64,000 bases of DNA from an uncultured Acetatifactor sp. (GTDB lineage Bacteria; Bacillota; Clostridia; Lachnospirales; Lachnospiraceae), in contig CAJUIA010000016.1 in NCBI GenBank assembly GCA_910586485.1, forward strand, positions 1-64,000, read 5' to 3'. The translations under genes were made by a program, and so were the position numbers. Below the pieces are notes generated by a model that made no database searches, was not told the origin of the DNA, and was given only the letters and a program-made list of their open reading frames with translations. Within the stretch, counting starts at the first letter, position 1, and each line of letters opens with the position of its first letter. Below, piece by piece: positions 51,456-59,748 of the stretch.

Positions 51456-51980
51456 ATGTTAGTGAATTTATCCGATGTGTTCACATATGAGGGCAGACAG
51501 GTCAGCATGGAGGTGCCCCTTGAAATGAATGATTTCAGGAGCGGAGCGGGATGCTTTGAGATCCTGGAAAAGACCCCGGTGTCTTTCCGATTTTCTCATG
51601 TGGAGAATGGCAAGGCAAGGGTTGAGGGGAGCGTAAGGCTAAAGTTTAAGACTGTTTGTGACAGATGTCTGCAGGAAGCTTTGACGGAGCTTGATCTTTC
51701 GTTTGACCGGCTTGTAACTTCCCCGGAGGTAACGCCGGATGAAGAGATCATTGATGATTTAAGCTTCATGGAAGGCTACCAGTTGAATGCGGAGACTTTT
51801 GTGTACAATGAAATCATTGGAAACTGGCCTGCAAAGATTCTGTGCAGGGAAGACTGCAAGGGACTTTGTCCCGTGTGCGGACAGAATCTGAACGAGAGGG
51901 ACTGTGGATGCGATACGTTCGTTCCCGACCCGCGAATGGCAGTGATACAAGATATTTTTAACGCGAATAAGGAGGTGTAA
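51456..51980 (+). CDS. yceD: YceD/DUF177 family protein
   Basis: A 174-residue DUF177 protein, a family linked to 23S rRNA maturation/ribosome assembly and usually encoded beside rpmF. The signature C-x2-C pair CDRCLQEAL and a C-terminal cysteine cluster (CREDCKGLCPVCGQNLNERDCGC) are visible. ATG 51456 with CAGGAG is preferred over the upstream GTG/ATG in frame. It lies 2 bp before rpmF. Confidence 0.92.
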   Translation: MLVNLSDVFTYEGRQVSMEVPLEMNDFRSGAGCFEILEKTPVSFRFSHVENGKARVEGSVRLKFKTVCDRCLQEALTELDLSFDRLVTSPEVTPDEEIIDDLSFMEGYQLNAETFVYNEIIGNWPAKILCREDCKGLCPVCGQNLNERDCGCDTFVPDPRMAVIQDIFNANKEV

Positions 51981-51982
51981 CG

Positions 51983-52162
51983 ATGTCTATTTGTCCCAAG
52001 AATAAATCTTCCAAAAGCAGAAGAGATAAGAGAAGAGCAAACTGGAAAATGAATGCTCCCACCCTGGTAAAGTGCAGCAAGTGCGGCGCATTGACGGTGC
52101 CCCACAGAGTCTGCAAGGCCTGTGGCTCTTATAACAAGAAGCAGGTCGTAGAGGTAGATTAA
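51983..52162 (+). CDS. rpmF: 50S ribosomal protein L32
   Basis: A 59-residue protein (MSICPKNKSSKSRRDKRRAN...) with the zinc-binding pairs CSKCGA and CKACGS. This matches L32 of the zinc-containing type. A strong AAGGAGG lies 8 nt before ATG 51983. It is coupled to yceD and ended by a terminator, which separates it from the MATE gene; in related genomes plsX would follow directly. Confidence 0.96.
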   Translation: MSICPKNKSSKSRRDKRRANWKMNAPTLVKCSKCGALTVPHRVCKACGSYNKKQVVEVD

Positions 52163-52210
52163 AAGGAGCATTTTTGCCGGCTGCGCCGGCATGTCTGGAA
52201 GTTTAAGAAA

Positions 52211-52245
52211 AGTGTCGGCATCGAAAGCTGCCGGCACTCTTTTTC
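52211..52245 (+). terminator. terminator after rpmF
   Basis: AGTGTCGGCA at 52211-52220 pairs with TGCCGGCACT at 52229-52238 across an 8-nt loop, then CTTTTT. Confidence 0.85.
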
Positions 52246-52300
52246 GCATAAAAGCAGAGTCTGCTTGTACGCGAAGCCAGGAAAACAGGGGAGTTGAAGT

Positions 52301-53680
52301 ATGTTAGAAAAGATAAAAAGTCTGTTCGGGCAGGTGGATATGACGGAAGGAAAGCCCTGGGAGAGGATCGTAGTATTTACGGTGCCCATGTTAATCGGCA
52401 ACATTGCCCAACAGATGTATAATACGGTAGACAGTATTGTGGTGGGAAAGTATGAGGGGGATAATGCCCTGGCGGCGGTGGGGAGCGCAAGCCCGATTTT
52501 TAATCTGCTGCTGGTATTGTTTGTGGGAATTTCTATGGGCGCCGGTATCATGGTTTCTCAGTATTACGGTTCAAAAGACAGGGAAAATCTGTCTAAGACC
52601 ATTGGCAGCACGATCACGCTGACAGCCATAGCATCCATTTTGCTGATGATTGTGGGCACCTTTGCAATCCGTCCGGTGCTGGAGCTTCTGGATACCCCGG
52701 AAAGCATTATTGACTGGTGTACCTCGTATCTGATGATTTTGCTGTGGGGGATTCTCGGACTTGCTTATTATAATATTTTATGCGGGATTCTGCGGGGACT
52801 GGGGGATTCCCTGTCTGCGCTGGTGTATCTGCTGATTGCCACGGTAATCAATATTGTGCTGGATGTATGGTTTGTGGCCGGACTGCATATGGGTGTTTCC
52901 GGCGTGGCGCTGGCCACGGTGATCGCCCAGCTGATTTCTGCCGTGCTGTGCGTGATAAAGCTTAAGAAGATGACGGAGTTTTTTGATTTTAAGCTTCAAT
53001 ATCTGAAGCCGGAGAAGAAGACCATGATGACGGTGATCCGGCTGGGCCTGCCCTCCGGTATCACGCAGGCTATTTTCTCTTTGGCAATGGTGGTGGTGCA
53101 GTCTCTGACCAACAGCTTCGGAGAGATGATTATTGCGGCAAACGTTATCATTATGAGGGTGGACGGCTTTGCCATGATGCCGAATTTCTCTTTCGGCACG
53201 GCCATGACCACCTACGCCGGACAGAACGTGGGTGCCAGGCAGATGGACAGGGTAAAGCAGGGCGCCAAGCAGGGTACGCTGATTGCCGTCTGTACTTCTG
53301 CGGTGATCACCGGCTTAATCCTGCTGTTCGGGCCGTATTTGATGGGGATTTTTACGAATACGAAGGAGCTGGCCCAGCTGAGTGCGGATATGATGAAAAT
53401 CCTGGCCGTGGGCTATATCGCCATGGCGGTAACACAAAGTCTGTCCGGGGTCATGCGCGGAGCAGGAGATACGGTAACTCCCATGTGGATTTCTCTGGTG
53501 ACTACGGTGGCTATTCGCGTTCCGCTGGTGTACGGCCTGGTAAACTTAACCAAAACGCCCCAGCTGCCCCAAGGTCGATACGAGAGCTTGTGGATTTCGC
53601 TGCTGTGCGCATGGGTGCTGGGAGCAGTGATTACCTATATATTTTATCGGGTCGGAAGATGGAAGAAAAAGGCGTTGTAA
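52301..53680 (+). CDS. MATE family efflux transporter
   Basis: A 459-residue, 12-helix MATE exporter. It has the two halves of the family, each with the TKGNxxxGxxxP-like pattern (PWERIVVFTVPMLIGNIAQQMYNTVD at the N terminus; VIRLGLPSGITQAIFSL in the second half). Such proteins export cationic drugs or metabolites using H+ or Na+. AGGGGAG precedes the start. It is separated from rpmF by a terminator. Confidence 0.92.
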   Translation: MLEKIKSLFGQVDMTEGKPWERIVVFTVPMLIGNIAQQMYNTVDSIVVGKYEGDNALAAVGSASPIFNLLLVLFVGISMGAGIMVSQYYGSKDRENLSKTIGSTITLTAIASILLMIVGTFAIRPVLELLDTPESIIDWCTSYLMILLWGILGLAYYNILCGILRGLGDSLSALVYLLIATVINIVLDVWFVAGLHMGVSGVALATVIAQLISAVLCVIKLKKMTEFFDFKLQYLKPEKKTMMTVIRLGLPSGITQAIFSLAMVVVQSLTNSFGEMIIAANVIIMRVDGFAMMPNFSFGTAMTTYAGQNVGARQMDRVKQGAKQGTLIAVCTSAVITGLILLFGPYLMGIFTNTKELAQLSADMMKILAVGYIAMAVTQSLSGVMRGAGDTVTPMWISLVTTVAIRVPLVYGLVNLTKTPQLPQGRYESLWISLLCAWVLGAVITYIFYRVGRWKKKAL

Positions 53681-53736
53681 TTTTCCGGCTCCGAAGCAGA
53701 TACTTTTATCAATGCGGCTGAGCTGTTGCGAACTGA

Positions 53737-55785
53737 CTACTTGGTTTTTGCAAGAATCTCTTCAATATTGTACACAAGATCCAGATTATAATTGTCATAC
53801 ATGCGGCAATAGTTGGCAATGATGCGTTCCGCGATCATATGCCCGTTTTCCCGGTTGCTGTCAATCATGATAACCACCTGCTGAGAGCTGCTGTAGCGGG
53901 AGGTAACGTCTCCCTTTCGCAGGGAGCCTACAATACAGCGCTCCAGAACATCCATAGCGTCATTCAAGTCGCTGATCTCCATGGTGCCATGAATATTTTC
54001 GGTGATGGAAAACAGGATAATCTGCGCATCCTTTTTATTACGGCTTAAGCTGCGAGCGATCAGGCGGTATATTTTTTCAAAATTGCCATAATCCACGGAA
54101 TAAGCGCCCATTGCGGGAGCTTCTTCCGTCAGGTGGCTCTTTAACTGCGCAATGTCAATCTGAAAGCCCTTGTTCTGACTTTCGCTGAAGGCCTCAGAAT
54201 CCCGCTGCAGAAGCTGGTAAGAATTTTTGCCGTTGTTTTTTACGTGGTAAAGGGCCTTATCACATTGTTGAAGCAGATTCTTGCATCGCTCCCGTGGATT
54301 TTTAGAGCAGGAGATTCCGATAGAGACCGAAATCCTATGGTCCGTATCAATGTCGCTGATTGCTTTTTGAAAATCTGCCAGAATAGATTTTGCCACGTCC
54401 GCGATCCATTCTTCCGTCCGTTCGTTGGGATAAAATATGGCAAATTCGTCTCCGCTGATACGGCACAAAAGGGAATCCGCCTCCGCATGAGACCGAATGG
54501 TGTCCGCCAAGCGGCAGATGATATGATCTCCGGCAATATGTCCGTAATTCTTATTGACATATAAAAAATTATCTACGTCCATCAAAAACATGACGCCGCG
54601 GTTTAAGGAATTATCCAGATACGCATTTACCTGATCTTCAAAGGACTTGCGAATGAGAAGGCCGGTCAGGAAATCCACATCCTTTTGTTTATGAATATCC
54701 GTTTCTGTTTTCCGGCAGACCTCTACTATGAAAGCGTCTGCTTCGTTTGTCTTTTTCTGTTCTGCTTCCTCTTCGAATTCAAACTGAGGAAAATCCGTAA
54801 ATTCAAAACCGCTTTGAATAATTTCCAGAAAAACGTCCGTTAAATACGGATCAAACTGTGTGCCGCGTCCTTTTTTTAACTCATTTACGGCGTAATCCGT
54901 AACCTGTGCTTTTTCGTAAATGCGGTTGGAGGTGATGGCGTCGTAGGCATCGGCAATTCCGATAATCCGCGCCACATAAGGAATATCGTCTCCTTTTAAT
55001 CCGCAGGGATAGCCCTTGCCGTCGTAGCGCTCATGATGGTATTTAGCGCCGTCGCAGATCTGCGGAACCATGGTGATGGGACGCAGAATATTGGCGCCCA
55101 TGGTGGTATGATTACGTATCAGGCGGTATTCTTCATCTGTCAGTTTGACGGGTTTATTGAGGATGGTGTCGGGAATGCCGATCTTGCCAATATCGTGCAT
55201 CAGCGCAGTATAGTACAGATTCAGGCAGTCCTGTTTGGACCAGGCTAATCTTTTCGCCATGGCAAGACAGTATTGGGCGACGCGTACCGAATGCCCTTTG
55301 GTATAGCGGTCTTTTGCGTCTACCGCATATGTAATCGTGGTGATGGACTGGATAAAAATTTTCTGAATTTCATCAGCTTTTGCTTCAACCAGCTGCTCTA
55401 AGTGTTTACGCAGATCCTCCAGTTCCAGAATGCGGGCAATGCGGCTTTGCATGATCAGGGGGGCAAAAGGCTTTGTAATATAGTCCATGGCGCCCATTTC
55501 AAAGCCCATAAGTTCACTTTCCTGCTTTGTGTCCGCAGTCAGAAAAATAACGGGAATTTTCTTTAATTCCGAACTGTCTCTCATGCGTCTGAAGACGGCG
55601 TATCCGTCCATCTGCGGCATATTAATATCCAAAAGAACCAGATCGGGAGGCACAAGGCGCATCTGATCCAGCGCCTCCTGTCCCTGCTCAAACAGGGCAA
55701 CCCTGTAAGAACCGATCAAAACACCCTCTGCATGTTTTAAAATGGTTTTGGAATCATCTATGATATAGATAAGCTTTTTATCCAT
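53737..55785 (-). CDS. response regulator with HD-GYP, GGDEF and a second degenerate GGDEF-like domain
   Basis: A 682-residue c-di-GMP-type signalling protein. Receiver domain 1-125 with D53 (LLDINMPQMDG) as phospho-acceptor and K105. HD-GYP phosphodiesterase domain about 145-330 with HD at 197-198 and HHERYDGKGYP (250-260). GGDEF domain about 370-530 with SGDEF at 444-448 and DVDNF at 403-407. The last about 110 residues look like a second, eroded GGDEF fold without signature. So one protein may both make and degrade c-di-GMP under phosphorylation control. No cognate kinase is adjacent. The start follows AGGGGGG. It converges with the MATE gene. Confidence 0.9.
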   Translation of the reverse strand: MDKKLIYIIDDSKTILKHAEGVLIGSYRVALFEQGQEALDQMRLVPPDLVLLDINMPQMDGYAVFRRMRDSSELKKIPVIFLTADTKQESELMGFEMGAMDYITKPFAPLIMQSRIARILELEDLRKHLEQLVEAKADEIQKIFIQSITTITYAVDAKDRYTKGHSVRVAQYCLAMAKRLAWSKQDCLNLYYTALMHDIGKIGIPDTILNKPVKLTDEEYRLIRNHTTMGANILRPITMVPQICDGAKYHHERYDGKGYPCGLKGDDIPYVARIIGIADAYDAITSNRIYEKAQVTDYAVNELKKGRGTQFDPYLTDVFLEIIQSGFEFTDFPQFEFEEEAEQKKTNEADAFIVEVCRKTETDIHKQKDVDFLTGLLIRKSFEDQVNAYLDNSLNRGVMFLMDVDNFLYVNKNYGHIAGDHIICRLADTIRSHAEADSLLCRISGDEFAIFYPNERTEEWIADVAKSILADFQKAISDIDTDHRISVSIGISCSKNPRERCKNLLQQCDKALYHVKNNGKNSYQLLQRDSEAFSESQNKGFQIDIAQLKSHLTEEAPAMGAYSVDYGNFEKIYRLIARSLSRNKKDAQIILFSITENIHGTMEISDLNDAMDVLERCIVGSLRKGDVTSRYSSSQQVVIMIDSNRENGHMIAERIIANYCRMYDNYNLDLVYNIEEILAKTK

Positions 55786-55815
55786 AAGGCCCCCCTGTTT
55801 GTCTATTTAAATACT

Positions 55816-55844
55816 ATTATATTAGAAAACGGACTTTTTTTCAA
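55816..55844 (-). promoter_or_regulatory. promoter of the HD-GYP/GGDEF gene
   Basis: On the minus strand TTGAAA (plus coordinates 55839-55844) and TATAAT (55816-55821) have 17-bp spacing. Confidence 0.7.
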
Positions 55845-55906
55845 TCCCAACTGAGACCGAATTGCTTTATGTTACCGACGCCGAAGGCAATGAAATTACA
55901 GAGTAG
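55841..55906 (+). pseudogene. short C-terminal remnant resembling the secreted repeat protein downstream
   Basis: An open frame reads SIPTETELLYVTDAEGNEITE then stop (TAG 55904-55906). The end, DAEGNEI, closely matches the last residues of the next gene (DADGNEIVND), and no start codon or promoter is seen. It may be what is left of a deleted paralogue. The rest of this 242-bp gap shows nothing else. Confidence 0.4.
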
Positions 55907-56027
55907 CGGAAACTGCCGTTTACACCTTCCTTTTGCCCGCTCACGCCGAATTTGGTGATTTGGTGTCTTGGGATGTTAATATAAAATGGCACTACAAAAA
56001 CCATAGCAGGGTGAAAGGAAGAAAAAA

Positions 56028-57431
56028 ATGAACAAAAAAGGGAAAAATCTTGCCGTTAAGGCAAGGCGTATTGCAGCGGCAGGACTGGCAGGCTGTCTGA
56101 TTTTCGGGGTGAGCGCCCAGGCAAATGCAGCGATGCTTAAAAGTGTTTTTGACGAGCATTATTATGCGGATACTTACGGGGACCTGAAGGAGGCCTACGG
56201 CTATGACAGGGAAGCGCTCTGGGAGCATTATATCACCTTCGGACTGCAGGAAGGCAGGAGCATGAATAGCCTGATTAATGTGGCGAAGTACCGGGAGCTG
56301 TATGCGGACTTAAACGAAGCCTTCGGTGATGACTGGGATGCTTATCTGAATCATTTTCTGACGCTGGGCGCAAAGGAAGGGCGGAGCGCAGGGGTTGATT
56401 TTGACGCGCTGGACTATGCCGCAAGATATGAGGATCTGCGACAGGCCTTCGGAGAGGATGTGCTTGCCCTTTGGCAGCATTACCGTGATTACGGAGCGGC
56501 GGAGCATCGGGAAGCCAGAGACAGTCAGGTAGTAGCGGCGGAAAAAGAGGCGGAGGAAGCGGCCAGAAGGGCAGCAGAAGCTCAGGAACCTGCTGAAAGT
56601 CAAAAGCCTGGGGAGAGTCAGAAACCGGGGGATAGCCAGAAGCCTGGGGAAAGCCAGACGCCGGGAACAGACGGCTCGTATACGGAGCGGGAAGATTTCG
56701 AGGACGGTACCTATGCGATCACGGAGTATGACAGCGAGGGGAAGGAACTTAAGGTTACGGGGTATAATGCCGATGGCAGTCCCAAATATTATGAAACATA
56801 TGAATATGACAGCAACGGCAGACAGATCAGGTCTCACTATTGGAATGTGGACGGAAGTCTGGATTTTTACGTTTCTTTAGAATATGACGACGCAGGGAAT
56901 TTGATAAAGTCCACGCTGGATTATGCAGACGGCTCGCGTTTCGTCATTGTATATGACGGTACAACAGGAAAAGAAATCAAAACGGAATCTTATGATGAAG
57001 ACGGAAATCTGATCCTTACAATCGAAGAAGAATACGACGCGGATGGGAATAAGAAGACGCAGAAGATTTCCTATCCGGACGGTCGTTACGCTGTGGCTGA
57101 ATTTGATGCGGCCGAGAATGTCATAAGAAGAATCAGCTATAACGCAGACGGCAGTTATGTCAGGATTGAGTATGACATTGCAATCAAAAAGCCGGTTGAA
57201 AGTTATTTTTATGATGGGGACGGAAATCTGGAGTTTTATACAAAAACAGCATACGACGATAACGGGAATTCCATTAAGACCGAGCATTACGGTGCGGATG
57301 ACAGTCTGGACTTTTACATCGTATATGACTATGACGAGAATGGAAAGGTCAGTAAGGAAACCTGGTATAATGCTGACGGTACGGTAAAACGCGAGCTTGA
57401 CGCTGACGGAAATGAAATTGTAAATGACTGA
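56028..57431 (+). CDS. secreted protein with three HYI-type repeats and YD/MORN-like beta repeats
   Basis: A 467-residue exported protein. The signal peptide ends in SAQANA (cleavage after A34). Residues 40-165 hold three repeats of about 42 residues, of the form Y-x-D-L-x-E-A-F/Y-G-D ... HY-x-x-x-G-x-x-E-x-R. A spacer (168-215) contains four ESQKPG units. From about 217 to the end, repeats of about 18-21 residues of the YD/toxin_YD-like style appear (EYDSEGKELKVTGYNADGS and so on). No LPXTG or transmembrane anchor is seen. Possible cell-surface or adhesive role; family unknown. It is strongly acidic. Confidence 0.75.
   Translation: MNKKGKNLAVKARRIAAAGLAGCLIFGVSAQANAAMLKSVFDEHYYADTYGDLKEAYGYDREALWEHYITFGLQEGRSMNSLINVAKYRELYADLNEAFGDDWDAYLNHFLTLGAKEGRSAGVDFDALDYAARYEDLRQAFGEDVLALWQHYRDYGAAEHREARDSQVVAAEKEAEEAARRAAEAQEPAESQKPGESQKPGDSQKPGESQTPGTDGSYTEREDFEDGTYAITEYDSEGKELKVTGYNADGSPKYYETYEYDSNGRQIRSHYWNVDGSLDFYVSLEYDDAGNLIKSTLDYADGSRFVIVYDGTTGKEIKTESYDEDGNLILTIEEEYDADGNKKTQKISYPDGRYAVAEFDAAENVIRRISYNADGSYVRIEYDIAIKKPVESYFYDGDGNLEFYTKTAYDDNGNSIKTEHYGADDSLDFYIVYDYDENGKVSKETWYNADGTVKRELDADGNEIVND
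56595..56666 (+). repeat. 18-bp tandem repeat, four units, in the secreted protein gene
   Basis: Units at 56595-56612, 56613-56630, 56631-56648 and 56649-56666 encode ESQKPG, ESQKPG, DSQKPG and ESQTPG. Confidence 0.8.
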
Positions 57432-57502
57432 TAGCAGATCTGCATAAGCTGTCTGGGAGTTTCAGATGTAATTAACGGCTGTTTTGAAAAGCCATAAGAT
57501 TA

Positions 57503-57553
57503 AAAAGGGACATTTTTGGCGGGGGATGATACCCTGAAAAGATGTCTCTTTTT
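57503..57553 (+). terminator. terminator after the secreted protein gene
   Basis: AAAAGGGACAT at 57503-57513 pairs with ATGTCTCTTTT at 57542-57552 with one G-T pair; the arm itself ends in a T run. Confidence 0.75.
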
Positions 57554-57569
57554 ATGCAAGATTTTTTGC

Positions 57570-57603
57570 TTGCTTTTTGGATGTCTATCTATTATAGTTA
57601 GAT
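57570..57603 (+). promoter_or_regulatory. promoter of plsX-acpP with an overlapping palindrome
   Basis: TTGCTT at 57570-57575 and TATAGT at 57593-57598 have 17-bp spacing. TATCTA (57585-57590) and TAGATA (57598-57603) form an inverted repeat around the -10 box, a possible operator for fatty-acid control. Confidence 0.5.
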
Positions 57604-57638
57604 AAGATGCGGACTCTTCGTAGGGGAGGATGAAGGCA

Positions 57639-58649
57639 ATGGAAAATACGGTTAATGTGGCAGTGGACGCCATGGGCGGTGATAATGCTCCGCTTGAGAT
57701 TGTTAAGGGCGCAGTGGAAGCCGTAAACGAGGATAAGCGTGTAAGGGTGTTTCTGGTGGGCAGGGAGCCTGCCATCAGGGAAGAGTTGAAAAAGTATACA
57801 TACAATGAAGAGCAGGTGGAAGTTGTACATGCGGAAGAAATGATCGAGACGGGCGAGCCTCCGGTAATGGCCATCCGCAGGAAGAAGGAGTCTTCGATCG
57901 TAAAGGCCATGTATCTGGTAAAGGAAGGGCAGTGTGATGCCTTTGTGTCCGCGGGCAGCACCGGCGCTGTGCTGGTGGGCGGACAGGTGATTGTGGGAAG
58001 GATTAAGGGGGTGGAGAGGCCGCCCTTGGCGCCCATCATTCCCAATGCAGGCGGCGTCAGCCTTCTGCTGGACTGCGGGGCTAATGTAGATGCCAGACCT
58101 TCTCAGCTGCTGCAGTTTGCAAAGATGGGAAGCATTTATATGGAAAGCGTTCTGGGAGTGAAAAATCCTCGTGTGGGCCTTGTCAACATTGGAGTGGAGG
58201 AAGAAAAGGGCAATGCCCTGACAAAGGAAACTTATCCCCTGCTTTTAAATTGTCCCGAAATTAATTTTGTGGGAAACGTGGAAGCCAGGGACATCCCTGC
58301 CGGTGTGGCGGACGTGCTGGTCTGCGAGGCCTTTGCGGGCAATATTGTTTTGAAGATGCTGGAGGGTGTCAGCAGCGTGCTGGTAAAGAAAATCAGAGAC
58401 GGCATGATGAGCAGCCTGCGCAGCAAGATTGGTGGGTTTTTGGTAAAACCGGCATTAAAGAAGACCTTAAAGGCGTTCAGCACCGAAGAGTACGGGGGAG
58501 CGCCGCTGCTGGGCTTAAACGGGCTTGTGGTGAAGACTCACGGAAGCAGCAAGGCCATTGAAATTCGACATTCCATCCTTCAATGTATCGCATTCAAGGA
58601 GCAGAATATAAATGAAAAAATAAAGGAACAGATTGTTCTGGAAGATTAA
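57639..58649 (+). CDS. plsX: phosphate acyltransferase PlsX
   Basis: Makes acyl-phosphate from acyl-ACP for phospholipid synthesis. The 336 residues include VAVDAMGGDNAP at the N terminus and VSAGSTGAVLVGG, CGANVDARPSQLLQFA, GVEEEKGN. ATG 57639 has GGGGAGG nine bases upstream; the ATG at 57630 touches that site. acpP follows after 22 bp. Confidence 0.95.
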   Translation: MENTVNVAVDAMGGDNAPLEIVKGAVEAVNEDKRVRVFLVGREPAIREELKKYTYNEEQVEVVHAEEMIETGEPPVMAIRRKKESSIVKAMYLVKEGQCDAFVSAGSTGAVLVGGQVIVGRIKGVERPPLAPIIPNAGGVSLLLDCGANVDARPSQLLQFAKMGSIYMESVLGVKNPRVGLVNIGVEEEKGNALTKETYPLLLNCPEINFVGNVEARDIPAGVADVLVCEAFAGNIVLKMLEGVSSVLVKKIRDGMMSSLRSKIGGFLVKPALKKTLKAFSTEEYGGAPLLGLNGLVVKTHGSSKAIEIRHSILQCIAFKEQNINEKIKEQIVLED

Positions 58650-58671
58650 AAGAGAAGGAGACAATAACGGT

Positions 58672-58902
58672 ATGGAATTCGAAAAGTTGAAGCAGGTAAT
58701 CGCGGAAGTTTTAAATGTGGATCCGGATGAGATCACCATGGAGACCACTTTTTTGGATGATCTGGGAGCAGACTCACTGGATGTATTTCAGATTGTTATG
58801 GGGATCGAGGAAACCTTTGATATTGAGATTCCGGCGGATAAGGCGGAAAAAATTACAACTGTTGAGGAAGCGGTGGAACTGATCAAGAATGCCTTAAATT
58901 AG
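58672..58902 (+). CDS. acpP: acyl carrier protein
   Basis: A 76-residue ACP. The phosphopantetheine attachment Ser is in LGADSLD. AAGGAG lies ahead of ATG 58672; the in-frame ORF extends upstream into plsX but the extension is not ACP-like. It carries acyl chains to PlsX and fatty-acid synthase. Confidence 0.97.
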   Translation: MEFEKLKQVIAEVLNVDPDEITMETTFLDDLGADSLDVFQIVMGIEETFDIEIPADKAEKITTVEEAVELIKNALN

Positions 58903-58934
58903 GAATAGACATCGTTTCATATTGATTTCAATAG

Positions 58935-58970
58935 GAGCAGTACGTCTTAAGCGGACTGCTCTTTGTTTTG
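58935..58970 (+). terminator. terminator after acpP
   Basis: GAGCAGT at 58935-58941 pairs with ACTGCTC at 58955-58961, followed by TTTGTTTTG. It would lower but probably not abolish read-through into rnc. Confidence 0.7.
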
Positions 58971-59034
58971 AGGCCAATGCCGGCGTATAAATGAGATACA
59001 AAGCGCTGTCGGCCGGGCGAAAGTGAGAGGAAGA

Positions 59035-59748
59035 ATGTTGGAAGGCTATACCATAAAAGAGCTGGAACGGCGGATTGGGTATCAGTTTCGGAATATTTCG
59101 CTGCTGAAGCAGGCGTTGACGCACAGCTCCTTTACAAACGAGCAGAAAATCAACAAAACCGGAGACTATGAGCGGCTGGAATTTTTGGGGGATGCGGTGC
59201 TGGAGCTGACTTCCAGTGAATTTTTATTTCATGAGCATCAGGATGTGCCGGAGGGGGAGCTGACAAAAATGCGAGCCTCCATGGTCTGTGAGCCTGCGCT
59301 TGCATTTTGTGCAAGGGATCTGGAGCTGGGAAAATTTATCCGGCTTGGCAAGGGGGAAGAAAATACCGGAGGCCGGGAGCGGGACAGCATCATTTCCGAT
59401 GTTATGGAGGCGGTGACCGGCGCAATTTATCTTGACGGAGGCATGGAGCCGGCAAGGCAGTTTATTAACAGATTCATTTTATCGGATCTGGAGAACAAGC
59501 GTCTCTTCTACGACAGCAAGAGCAACCTGCAGGAGCTGATTCAGGGAAAGCTGAAGAAGGAGTTTTGGTACGAATTATTGGAGGAAAGCGGCCCGGAGCA
59601 TAATAAGGTATTTAAGGTATCCGTACATATGGAGGACGAGGTACTGGGCGAGGGCGTTGGAAAGACAAAGAAGGCGGCGGAGCAGCAGGCGGCATACAGG
59701 GCGCTGCTGCTTTTGAGGGATAGAGGATATGTATTTAAAAAGTATTGA
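59035..59748 (+). CDS. rnc: ribonuclease III
   Basis: Processes rRNA precursors and double-stranded RNA. The 237 residues have the signature ERLEFLGDAVLEL, the second acidic site DVMEAVTGAIYLDGG and a C-terminal dsRBD (GKTKKAAEQQAAYRALL). ATG 59035 follows GAGAGGAAG; a GTG at 59023 is in frame. It overlaps smc by 20 bp. Confidence 0.96.
   Translation: MLEGYTIKELERRIGYQFRNISLLKQALTHSSFTNEQKINKTGDYERLEFLGDAVLELTSSEFLFHEHQDVPEGELTKMRASMVCEPALAFCARDLELGKFIRLGKGEENTGGRERDSIISDVMEAVTGAIYLDGGMEPARQFINRFILSDLENKRLFYDSKSNLQELIQGKLKKEFWYELLEESGPEHNKVFKVSVHMEDEVLGEGVGKTKKAAEQQAAYRALLLLRDRGYVFKKY

Noticed and set aside
51776..52249. 157-residue minus-strand frame across rpmF
   Set aside because: It overlaps yceD and rpmF, both clearly coding on the plus strand.
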